From UKL13-2 sp964417885 (lineage in GTDB: Bacteria > Pseudomonadota > Gammaproteobacteria > Burkholderiales > Usitatibacteraceae), in assembly GCA_964417885.1 (NCBI GenBank), contig CAYQKN010000006.1:1-57233 (forward strand): 57,233 nucleotides of DNA. Direction: 5' to 3'. Shown here in pieces: positions 15,709 to 23,307 of the stretch (its first letter is position 1; the number at the start of each line of letters is the position of its first letter). Under the pieces are notes generated by a model. That model was not told the origin of the DNA. It made no database searches and worked only from the letters and a program-made list of their open reading frames with translations. Both the position numbers and the translations under genes were made by a program.

Positions 15709-17010
15709 ATGGCTGACGAAACTCTCCCATTGATCGAGCATATCGGCAAGTACCGGGTCATCCGCGAACTGGGCCGTGGCGCGACCGGGGCGGTCTATCT
15801 GGCCGAGGATTCGTTCAACAATCGCAATGTCGCGATCAAGATGATGTTCCCGGAGGTGCTCAAGCACGCCGAGGACGGTGCACTGTACAGAAGCATGTTC
15901 CTCAACGAGGCTTCACTGGCGGGCAAGATTCTGCATCCGCACATTGTCGGCATTTTCGATGCGGTCGTCGACGAGAACATGAGCTACATTGTGATGGAGT
16001 ACGTCGAGGGCGGGACGCTGGAAAAATTCTGTGTGCCCGACAATTTGCTGCCGACGCAAACGGTGGCGGAGATCGTCTTCAAATGCGTCCGGGCGCTGGC
16101 GTTCGCCAACACCCAGGGGCTGATCCATCGCGACGTCAAGCCCGGCAACATACTCTACAAGTCCGGCAGTGACATCAAGCTGGCTGATTTTGGCGCGGCA
16201 TTCAACCGGGTGTCGGACAAGACACAGGTGGCTGCGGTCGGTTCCCCTCTTTACATGGCGCCGGAAATCCTGACCGGCGCCAAGGCGACGGTCGGCTCGG
16301 ACATTTACGCCCTTGGCGTGGTCATGTACATGCTGCTTGCCGGGCGGCCGCCGTTCGAGGCGTCGAACCCCGCCAGCCTGATGTACCAGATCGTCAATCA
16401 CGAACCGGATCCGCCGTCGCGATTCCGGGCCGATGTTACGGCGCTGATGGAAGACATCGTCAAGCAGGCAATGGCCAAGGACGTGAATCGCCGGTACCAG
16501 AACTGGGAGGATTTCGGCAAGGATCTCGCGGCGCTGTGGCAAGGCGAACAATCCCCGCAGCAGAACAAGAGCGAGGTGTCGGACACCGAACAGTTCAGCC
16601 TGCTGAAGACGCTGTCGTTTTTCCGCAATTTTCCCGAGAACGAGCTATGGGAAGTATTGAAGATCAGCAAGTGGCGGCCATTCCCGGCCGGCACCGTATT
16701 GATCAGCGAAGGTGACGTCGGCGACTCGTTCTTCATCCTGGCCGAGGGCAACGTCAAGGTGACTCGCGGCAAACGCCTGCTCAATGTCCTGGGCGTCGGC
16801 GATTGCTTCGGCGAGATGTCCTACCTGGCCAAGCGCGATGGTCCCCGCTCCGCCAGTATCACCACCGCCACCGACTGCATCGTCATGAAGGTGCGCGCAG
16901 CCGACCTCAACAGTGCGACTGCCAGCTGCCGCCGATTGTTTGACCGGAAATTCCTCGAGACCCTGGTCGAGCGGCTGGAGACAGCCAACCAGCAGCTGGC
17001 GGTGACTTGA
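15709..17010 (+). CDS. Hanks-type Ser/Thr kinase fused to a cyclic-nucleotide-binding domain
   Basis: A 433-residue cytosolic signalling protein. The kinase domain (about 14-275) has the glycine loop GRGATGAVYLA, catalytic Lys44 (VAIKMM), the catalytic loop HRDVKPGNIL (140-149), DFGAA (160-164) and GSPLYMAPE in the activation segment, so it should be active. A linker of about 30 residues (Gln/Glu/Ser-rich) leads to a CRP-like cyclic-nucleotide-binding domain (about 300-420) with EGDVGDSFFILAEG and the phosphate-binding cassette FGEMSYL...PRSAS. The order, kinase then sensor, is the reverse of eukaryotic PKG. No membrane segment or helix-turn-helix is seen. Neighbours do not reveal the target. 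Confidence 0.92.
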   Translation: MADETLPLIEHIGKYRVIRELGRGATGAVYLAEDSFNNRNVAIKMMFPEVLKHAEDGALYRSMFLNEASLAGKILHPHIVGIFDAVVDENMSYIVMEYVEGGTLEKFCVPDNLLPTQTVAEIVFKCVRALAFANTQGLIHRDVKPGNILYKSGSDIKLADFGAAFNRVSDKTQVAAVGSPLYMAPEILTGAKATVGSDIYALGVVMYMLLAGRPPFEASNPASLMYQIVNHEPDPPSRFRADVTALMEDIVKQAMAKDVNRRYQNWEDFGKDLAALWQGEQSPQQNKSEVSDTEQFSLLKTLSFFRNFPENELWEVLKISKWRPFPAGTVLISEGDVGDSFFILAEGNVKVTRGKRLLNVLGVGDCFGEMSYLAKRDGPRSASITTATDCIVMKVRAADLNSATASCRRLFDRKFLETLVERLETANQQLAVT

Positions 17011-17026
17011 GCTTGCCGTTGCCGAT

Positions 17027-17126
17027 NNNNNNNNNNNNNNNNNNNNNNNNNNNNNNNNNNNNNNNNNNNNNNNNNNNNNNNNNNNNNNNNNNNNNNNNNN
17101 NNNNNNNNNNNNNNNNNNNNNNNNNN
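17027..17126. other. Assembly gap (100 N)
   Basis: Exactly 100 unknown bases, the usual placeholder for a gap of undetermined length. It falls 17 bases after the kinase stop and 77 bases before a long palindrome (17203), so sequence between the kinase and DUF456 genes may be missing. Confidence 0.98.
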
Positions 17127-17202
17127 TGATCGCAATTTGCATGGACTGCGCGGGTTTCCACTGCGGCTCCCGCCGGCAAAAACGGTGACGGCCAGAAACC
17201 CA

Positions 17203-17266
17203 AACCCCGCATCTGGCGCGGCTTCCAGGCCAAAAATGCCTGAAACTCCGCGCCAGATGCGGGGTT
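17203..17266. repeat. Long palindrome, copy 2 of the dispersed family
   Basis: Arms AACCCCGCATCTGGCGCGG (17203-17221) and its exact reverse complement (17248-17266) enclose an inner stem CAGGC/GCCTG around an A-rich loop. The TGGCGCGG core and hairpin layout match the palindromes at 614-679 and 46645-46712. It lies 34 bases beyond the DUF456 stop on the minus strand. Confidence 0.8.
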
Positions 17267-17299
17267 AGTTCAATTGAAGTCGGAATTGGTCTCACCGCA

Positions 17300-17791
17300 T
17301 CAAAGATAGTACGCGACCACAAACACCCCGATCATGGTCAAGGCCAGTGCCAGTTTTGCAATTGCACCAAACAGCAAGCCAATCCAGGTTGCTAGGCCAA
17401 CCCGGGCCGCCTGCCCCATTTCCCGGCGCGCCAGCAGTTCGCCGATGACGGCGCCGACAAACGGAAAAATGAATATGCCGATCAGGCCGAAGAAAATGCC
17501 GGCCACGCTGCCAACGGCCGCGCCCAGCAATGCGAATTTCGAGGCACCGACCCGTTTCGCACCAAGCAGGGTGGCGACCAGATCAACCAGCACGGCGCCG
17601 GCGGTGAGCAGCGCCAGGACTGTCAGGGTCGGCCAGCCAATGCGCTGAAAGTCGCCGAGCCAGGCGGCGACCAACAGGCCGGCAAATACGAAAGGCACGC
17701 CCGGCAGTGCCGGCAGCACGGTGCCGGCAAGGCCGACCACCACCAGGACGGCAGCAAGTGCCCAAAGCAAAAAGACCTCCGTGCCACCCAT
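17300..17791 (-). CDS. DUF456-family membrane protein
   Basis: A 163-residue, almost entirely hydrophobic protein with glycine-rich helices. It shows the pattern of the DUF456 family: LLWALAAVLVVVGLAGTVLPALPGVPFVFAG near the start, a central LVDLVATLLGAKRVGASKFALLGA and a C-terminal pair of helices. About five membrane segments are likely, in the inner membrane. No biochemical role is known for the family. Convergent with the kinase gene across the assembly gap, divergent from the glycolate oxidase operon across 141 bases. Confidence 0.88.
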   Translation of the reverse strand: MGGTEVFLLWALAAVLVVVGLAGTVLPALPGVPFVFAGLLVAAWLGDFQRIGWPTLTVLALLTAGAVLVDLVATLLGAKRVGASKFALLGAAVGSVAGIFFGLIGIFIFPFVGAVIGELLARREMGQAARVGLATWIGLLFGAIAKLALALTMIGVFVVAYYL

Positions 17792-17834
17792 CGGCGTTTT
17801 CCTCTCGCAGTTTGTCAGTCGCTGCCAGCCATTA

Positions 17835-17863
17835 TTGCGGCAGCGGTAAAAGTGACTTATTCA
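17835..17863 (+). promoter_or_regulatory. Possible promoter of the glycolate oxidase operon
   Basis: TTGCGG and TATTCA separated by 17 bases, 70 bases before the first glcD ATG. Both boxes are imperfect. It is the best candidate I found in the divergent gap. Confidence 0.3.
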
Positions 17864-17932
17864 ATATCAGTCCATGCTGCCGGCGGACTTGCCCTATCAT
17901 ACTTGGCATCGAATCGCTCACCTGATCCCGAC

Positions 17933-19417
17933 ATGGCTGCAATCCCGGAGACTCCCGTTACGGTTTCACGCAGCGACCTGGTCGGCCGTTTGGCGGCTAT
18001 TCTGCCACCGGCAGCCGTGTTGACCGAAGCCGAAGACCTTAAACCTTACGAGTGCGACGGCCTTTCCGCATACCGGGCGCTGCCGATGCTGGCGGTGCTG
18101 CCGCAAACGGTTGAAGACGTCCAACGCATTCTGCGTGTCGCAACGGAGACTGGGACCAAGGTCGTTGCCCGGGGTTCCGGCACCGGGTTGTCCGGTGGCG
18201 CCACGCCGCTGGCTGACGGCATCCTCGTCTCGATGGCAAAATTCAACCGCATGGTCAGTGTCGACCCACTCGCGCGCACGGCCCGCGTCCAGCCTGGCGT
18301 TCGCAATCAGAAAATTTCTGAAGACGTGGCGCACCTGGGGCTCTATTACGCGCCGGACCCCTCGTCGCAAATCGCCTGTTCCATCGGCGGCAACGTGGCG
18401 GAAAATTCGGGCGGCGTGCATTGCCTGAAGTACGGGCTGACTGTGCACAACATATTGAAGCTCGAGGTGGTCACGATAGCCGGCGAATCGGTGACCATCG
18501 GCTCTGATGCGCTCGATGCGCCCGGCTATGACCTGCTCGCGTTGATGACCGGCTCGGAGGGCATGCTTGGCATTACCACCGAGGTGACGGTCAAGCTGGT
18601 GCCAAAACCGCAGTTGGCGCGCGTCGTCATGGCAAGTTTCAACGATGTTGAGAGGGCCGGCGACGCGGTGGCGAACGTGATCGGCGCCGGCATCGTCCCT
18701 GCCGGCCTCGAAATGATGGACAAGCTGGCTACCGCTGCGGTGGAAGACTTTGTCCACGCCGGCTATGACCTGGAAGCAGAGGCAATCCTGCTGTGCGAAT
18801 CGGACGGCACGCCGGAAGAGGTTGGGGAAGAGATCGCCAAGATCGAGGCGGTGATGAAGGCGTCGGGTGCGACCGCCTGCCGCACCTCGACCAGCGAAGC
18901 CGAACGCCTCAAGTTCTGGTCCGGCCGCAAAGCTGCGTTTCCGGCGGTTGGACGCATTTCGCCCGATTACTATTGCATCGACGGTTCAATTCCGCGCCGA
19001 GCCCTGGCACCGACACTGAAACGCACTGCGGAGCTTTCGGTCAAATACGGGTTGCGCTGCGCAAACGTGTTTCATGCCGGCGACGGCAACCTGCATCCGC
19101 TGATCCTGTTCGACGCCAACATTGAAGGTGAACTGGAGAAAACCGAGGCATTCGCCGCCGAGTTGCTTGAACTGTGCATCGAGTATGGTGGCACCATCAC
19201 GGGGGAACACGGCGTCGGCATCGAGAAAATCAACCAGATGTGCAGCCAGTTCACTGACGCCGAGCGCGAGATGTTCTTTGCCGTCAAGCGGGCGTTCGAC
19301 GAACGGCTGCTGCTCAATCCGGGCAAGGCGATTCCAACCCTGAATCGCTGCGCCGAATATGGGCGCATGCGGGTGCACGGCGGTCAGCTGCCGCATGCGG
19401 ACATCCCGCGTTTCTGA
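17933..19417 (+). CDS. glcD: Glycolate oxidase FAD-binding subunit GlcD, first copy
   Basis: A 494-residue FAD-linked oxidase of the GlcD/D-lactate dehydrogenase family, which oxidises glycolate (or a related 2-hydroxy acid) to the 2-oxo acid, passing electrons to GlcE/GlcF. The FAD PP-loop region shows VVARGSGTGLSGGATP, DPSSQIACSIGGNVAENSGG and GLTVHNILKLEVV; the C-terminal FAD-oxidase domain shows FHAGDGNLHPL and GEHGVGIEK. ATG 17933 gives a normal N-terminus. It begins a glcD-glcD-glcE-glcF run and lies nine bases before the second copy. No glcC regulator or glcB is seen nearby. Confidence 0.93.
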   Translation: MAAIPETPVTVSRSDLVGRLAAILPPAAVLTEAEDLKPYECDGLSAYRALPMLAVLPQTVEDVQRILRVATETGTKVVARGSGTGLSGGATPLADGILVSMAKFNRMVSVDPLARTARVQPGVRNQKISEDVAHLGLYYAPDPSSQIACSIGGNVAENSGGVHCLKYGLTVHNILKLEVVTIAGESVTIGSDALDAPGYDLLALMTGSEGMLGITTEVTVKLVPKPQLARVVMASFNDVERAGDAVANVIGAGIVPAGLEMMDKLATAAVEDFVHAGYDLEAEAILLCESDGTPEEVGEEIAKIEAVMKASGATACRTSTSEAERLKFWSGRKAAFPAVGRISPDYYCIDGSIPRRALAPTLKRTAELSVKYGLRCANVFHAGDGNLHPLILFDANIEGELEKTEAFAAELLELCIEYGGTITGEHGVGIEKINQMCSQFTDAEREMFFAVKRAFDERLLLNPGKAIPTLNRCAEYGRMRVHGGQLPHADIPRF

Positions 19418-19426
19418 AGGCTGCCG

Positions 19427-20878
19427 GTGAACCCTGCCTTGCTGAATGACTTCGCGCGGATCAGGCCGCCGCTGAACGTGGTTTCCGACCGGGAGCGCCT
19501 GCGCCCATTTGAAACCGATGCATTCATCGCGCACCGCGCGTTGCCGATGTGCGCGGTCCTGCCCGACACGGAGCAGCAGGTTGCCGCGATCGTTTCCGCC
19601 TGCAATGCGCGCTCGATACCGGTGGTGACGCGTGGCGCCGGCACCGGCATCTCCGGTGGCGCCATTCCCAGCGAAGACGGCGTGCTCCTGGTAATGACGA
19701 AACTGAACCGGATCACGGCGATCGACACGCTGGCGCGGTCGGCGACGGTCGGACCCGGTGTGCGCAACCTGGCGGTCAGTGAGGCGGCGGCGCCGTCAGG
19801 CCTGTTCTATGCGCCCGACCCGTCAAGCCAGCTGGTCTGTTCGATCGGTGGCAATGTAGCGGAAAATTCCGGCGGCGTGCACTGCCTGAAGTATGGCCTG
19901 ACCACGCACAACCTGCTGCAGGTGCGGGTGGTGCTCAGTAGCGGCGAGTCGGTGACGCTGGGCGCGCGGTCGCTGGATGCGCCGGGCTATGACCTGCTGG
20001 CCGTCATTACCGGTTCCGAGGGCTTGCTCGGTGTCGTCACCGAGGTGGTGGTGAAATTGACGGCGATGCCGGAGCATGTCGAAACCGTACTGGCTGCGTT
20101 TTCGTCGGTTGCGGACGCGGCCCATGCCGTCGGCCGCATTATTGGTGACGGCGTTGTCCCGGCCGCACTGGAAATGATGGACAGGATGGTGGTTGAGGCC
20201 TGCGAGAAATTCATGGCGGCAGGCTTTCCGCTCAACGCCGAGGCGTTGCTGTTGATCGAGCTGGATGGCGCTAGCGAGGAAGTCGGTGAACAACTCTGCC
20301 AGGTCGAGGCAATACTGAACGAGTGTGGTGCCCTTGAAGTACGCCGCGCGCGCAACGATATCGAGCGTGAAAGGCTGTGGAAGGCGCGAAAGGGCGCCTT
20401 CGCTGCGCTGGCGAACATTCGTCCGGACTACTACACCATTGACGGCACGATTCCGCGCCGCTGCCTGGCAGATGTCCTTGCCCGTTACGCGCAACTTGCG
20501 GCGGAGTACGAGATGCTGGTTGCCAACGTGTTTCATGCCGGCGACGGCAACCTGCATCCTTGCATTTTCTACGATGCAGGGCGTCCGGGGGAACTGGAGC
20601 GGAGCGAGGAGCTTGGCGGCAGGATGCTGGAGATCTGCATCGAAGTGGGCGGCACCATTACCGGCGAGCATGGAGTCGGCATCGAAAAGCTGCGGCAGAT
20701 GTGCGTGCAATTCCGGCCAAATGAACTGGCGATGTTCCATGCCATCAAGGCGGCATTCGATCCGTCCGGGATCCTGAATCCGGGCAAAGGTATTCCGGCA
20801 TTGAAGCGCTGCGCGGAGTGGGGCGGCATGCATGTGCACGATGGCAACATTCCGCGCGCCGATATTGCGCGATTCTGA
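19427..20878 (+). CDS. GlcD-like FAD-linked oxidase subunit, second copy
   Basis: A 483-residue paralogue of the preceding GlcD, sharing nearly all motifs: VTRGAGTGISGGAIP, DPSSQLVCSIGGNVAENSGG, FHAGDGNLHPC, GEHGVGIEK and the ending RCAEWG(G)M.VH.G..P.ADI.RF. It starts with GTG at 19427, nine bases after the first copy. The two differ mainly in the middle substrate-side domain (about 230-330) and N-terminus. The pair may arise from tandem duplication with substrate divergence, for example glycolate against another 2-hydroxy acid, sharing one GlcE/GlcF set. Which copy is the true glycolate subunit cannot be told. Confidence 0.9.
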   Translation: MNPALLNDFARIRPPLNVVSDRERLRPFETDAFIAHRALPMCAVLPDTEQQVAAIVSACNARSIPVVTRGAGTGISGGAIPSEDGVLLVMTKLNRITAIDTLARSATVGPGVRNLAVSEAAAPSGLFYAPDPSSQLVCSIGGNVAENSGGVHCLKYGLTTHNLLQVRVVLSSGESVTLGARSLDAPGYDLLAVITGSEGLLGVVTEVVVKLTAMPEHVETVLAAFSSVADAAHAVGRIIGDGVVPAALEMMDRMVVEACEKFMAAGFPLNAEALLLIELDGASEEVGEQLCQVEAILNECGALEVRRARNDIERERLWKARKGAFAALANIRPDYYTIDGTIPRRCLADVLARYAQLAAEYEMLVANVFHAGDGNLHPCIFYDAGRPGELERSEELGGRMLEICIEVGGTITGEHGVGIEKLRQMCVQFRPNELAMFHAIKAAFDPSGILNPGKGIPALKRCAEWGGMHVHDGNIPRADIARF

Positions 20879-20889
20879 GACGAAAGAAA

Positions 20890-21948
20890 ATGGAAACCAT
20901 TGTCCAGTCACTGACCGAGCGCGTGAGACAGGCGCACCAGAGCAAGGCCCCGCTGGTCATTCACGGCGGCAATAGCAAAAGCTTCTATGGCGGAACGCCT
21001 TCCGGCGAGCCGCTCGACCTGCGCACGTATTCCGGAATTATCGACTACGAGCCCAAGGAACTGGTCCTCACAGTGCGCGCCGGCACGACGCTGGCCGAGA
21101 TTGATGCCGTGATGGCGCACGAGGGACAGATGCTGCCGTTCGAGCCGCCGCGTTATGCCGAGTCGTCGACAATCGGCGGCGCGGTGGCGACGGGGCTGTC
21201 CGGTCCGCGCCGGCCGTATACGGGTGCGGTGCGTGACTTCGTGCTGGGTGCGCGCATTGTCAGCGGCAATGGCGAGGACCTGCGATTCGGCGGCCGCGTC
21301 ATCAAGAATGTGGCGGGTTACGACGTGTCGCGGTTGATGGCCGGTGCCATGGGCACGCTTGGAGTGCTGCTGGACCTGTCGTTCAAGGTGCTGCCGCGGC
21401 CGCCAGATGAAGTCACGCTCCGATTTGAAATGGACCAGGCGACGGCCATCCAGCGCTTCAACGAATGGGCAGGCAGGCCTTTGCCACTGTCCGCGTCGTC
21501 ATGGCACGGCGGCGTGGCGATGCTGAGACTGTCCGGTGCCGCAGCCGGCATCCGCGCGGCGCGCGAGAAGCTTGGGGGAGAGACTGTACCCGACGGAGAA
21601 AAATTCTGGCAGGACCTGCGCGACCATCGCGCCGCATTTTTTGAGGGCGCGGGGCCATTGTGGCGCCTGTCGGTACCGCCGACAGCGCCGGCGCTTGACC
21701 TCTCCGCGCCACAGTGGATCGAGTGGGGCGGCGCGTTGAGATGGGCCCGGGCGGAGGTGGGAGCCGGCTCCCTGCGCGAACTGGTCGCCGCGCACGGTGG
21801 CCACGCCACGCTGTTTCGCGGCGGCGACAAATCGGCCGGCGTATTTCATCCGCTGCAGCCGGTCCTGGCGCGCGTGCATCGCAACCTGAAAGCGGCGTTT
21901 GACCCGCATGACATTCTCAACCGCGGCCGGATGGACAACTTGCGATGA
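20890..21948 (+). CDS. glcE: Glycolate oxidase subunit GlcE
   Basis: A 352-residue FAD-binding subunit of the glycolate oxidase complex, shorter than GlcD and lacking its C-terminal catalytic half. The FAD-binding part shows LVIHGGNSKSFYG, STIGGAVATGLSGPRRPYTGAVRDF and GRVIKNVAGYDVSRLMAGAMGTLG, typical of GlcE. The C-terminal NLKAAFDPHDILNRGRM is conserved. ATG 20890 lies 11 bases after the second glcD stop, in place of the in-frame ATG at 20818 inside that gene. A 114-base space separates it from glcF, unusually long within this operon. Confidence 0.95.
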   Translation: METIVQSLTERVRQAHQSKAPLVIHGGNSKSFYGGTPSGEPLDLRTYSGIIDYEPKELVLTVRAGTTLAEIDAVMAHEGQMLPFEPPRYAESSTIGGAVATGLSGPRRPYTGAVRDFVLGARIVSGNGEDLRFGGRVIKNVAGYDVSRLMAGAMGTLGVLLDLSFKVLPRPPDEVTLRFEMDQATAIQRFNEWAGRPLPLSASSWHGGVAMLRLSGAAAGIRAAREKLGGETVPDGEKFWQDLRDHRAAFFEGAGPLWRLSVPPTAPALDLSAPQWIEWGGALRWARAEVGAGSLRELVAAHGGHATLFRGGDKSAGVFHPLQPVLARVHRNLKAAFDPHDILNRGRMDNLR

Positions 21949-22062
21949 CTCCTGCCAGCCCCATGATCAGCGGCGTCCGCCGCGCAGTGCTGAAATGGCA
22001 CCCAGCGCACGGATACGGCGCCAGACTTCCGCAACCGAAACCGCAAACAGGCCGATTGCCCC

Positions 22063-23307
22063 ATGCAAACCAATCTCGCTGACTGGATCAAGGACACGCC
22101 GGAAGGGCAGGAGGCCGACAGCATCCTGCGCAAGTGCGTGCATTGCGGATTTTGCCTGGCCACCTGCCCGACCTACAACCTCCTGGGCGACGAACTCGAC
22201 AGCCCGCGTGGGCGGATCTACCTGATGAAGCAGGTCCTCGAAGGCGCCGAAGTCACGCAGAAAACGCAGTTGCATCTTGATCGCTGCCTCACCTGCCGGG
22301 CTTGCGAAACGACCTGTCCGTCCGGGGTGCAATACGGTCGCCTGGTGGATATCGGCCGCGAACTGGTGGAAAAGAAGGTCAAGCGCGGCCTCGGCCAGCG
22401 AATCCAGCGCGGCATCCTGAAGCGTGCGCTGCCGAGTGCGGCGCTGTTCAGTGCGGGGCTGACAATCGGCCGGGCAATGAAAAACTTGCTGCCGTCAGTG
22501 CTGGCAAAGAAAATCCCCGCCCGTCGCGCCGCCGGGCCGCGCCCGACGTTGCGTCATGCAAGAAATATGCTGCTGCTGGAAGGCTGCGTGCAGCCTGCGC
22601 TGGCGCCTTCCATCAACGCGGCGGCGGCACGTGTACTCGATCACCTGGGCATCTCGCTGATTGCTGCACCCAAGGCAGGTTGCTGTGGCGCCATCCCGCA
22701 TCACCTCAATGACATGGCAGAGAGCCATCTCTATATCAAGCGCAATATCGATGCCTGGTGGCCGTATGTCGAAGCCGGCGCAGAGGCAATCGTGGTGACC
22801 GCTTCCGGATGTGGAACGATGGTTGCCGAGTATGGCCACATACTGCGCCACGATGCTGCCTACGCGGAAAAAGCAAGGCATATCTCTTCTTTGTTTCGCG
22901 ATGTCAGTCAGGTGATTGCCGGCGAAAGCGGCCAGTTGTCCGCGATGCTGGCGGCGAAACGCCTGGCACCGTTCAAGGTTGCCTTTCATTCTCCCTGCAG
23001 CCTTCAGCACGGGCTGAAAATCAAAGGCGTGGTTGAAGATCTGCTGCGTGACGCGGGCTGCGACCTGACGGTGGTACCGGACGGGCATTTATGCTGCGGC
23101 TCGGCCGGCACCTACTCGCTGCTGCAGGCCGAACTGTCGCAGCAATTGCTGGCCAACAAGGTCAAAGCGCTCGAGTCAGGCGCACCCGCCATGGTTGCCA
23201 CCGCCAACATCGGCTGTCTCGTACATATTGAATCGGGACTGCGTGCCAGCGCCGATTTACCGATCCGACACTGGGTTGAACTGATCGATGAAAGGCTCGC
23301 CGGCTAG
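22063..23307 (+). CDS. glcF: Glycolate oxidase iron-sulfur subunit GlcF
   Basis: A 414-residue subunit with two ferredoxin-type 4Fe-4S motifs, CVHCGFCLATCP (about 25-36) and CLTCRACETTCP (about 75-86), and two CCG domains (GCCGAIPHH at about 207 and LCCGSAGTYSL at about 345) as in GlcF/heterodisulfide reductase subunits. It accepts electrons from the FAD subunits and passes them to the quinone pool at the membrane. It is the last gene of the operon. Its TAG stop shares the palindrome CTAG (23304-23307) with the stop of the convergent glycosyltransferase gene. Confidence 0.96.
   Translation: MQTNLADWIKDTPEGQEADSILRKCVHCGFCLATCPTYNLLGDELDSPRGRIYLMKQVLEGAEVTQKTQLHLDRCLTCRACETTCPSGVQYGRLVDIGRELVEKKVKRGLGQRIQRGILKRALPSAALFSAGLTIGRAMKNLLPSVLAKKIPARRAAGPRPTLRHARNMLLLEGCVQPALAPSINAAAARVLDHLGISLIAAPKAGCCGAIPHHLNDMAESHLYIKRNIDAWWPYVEAGAEAIVVTASGCGTMVAEYGHILRHDAAYAEKARHISSLFRDVSQVIAGESGQLSAMLAAKRLAPFKVAFHSPCSLQHGLKIKGVVEDLLRDAGCDLTVVPDGHLCCGSAGTYSLLQAELSQQLLANKVKALESGAPAMVATANIGCLVHIESGLRASADLPIRHWVELIDERLAG

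Noticed and set aside
16645..17322. Open frames running through the N gap on the minus strand
   Set aside because: They are open only because N cannot be a stop; one end lies antisense to the kinase gene.
21945..22082. 45-codon open frame between glcE and glcF
   Set aside because: No recognisable protein features and no way to show translation; kept as a low-interest observation only.
23304..23307. Shared CTAG at the ends of glcF and the glycosyltransferase gene
   Set aside because: Two convergent TAG stops overlapping in a palindrome is neat but expected by chance in compact genomes.
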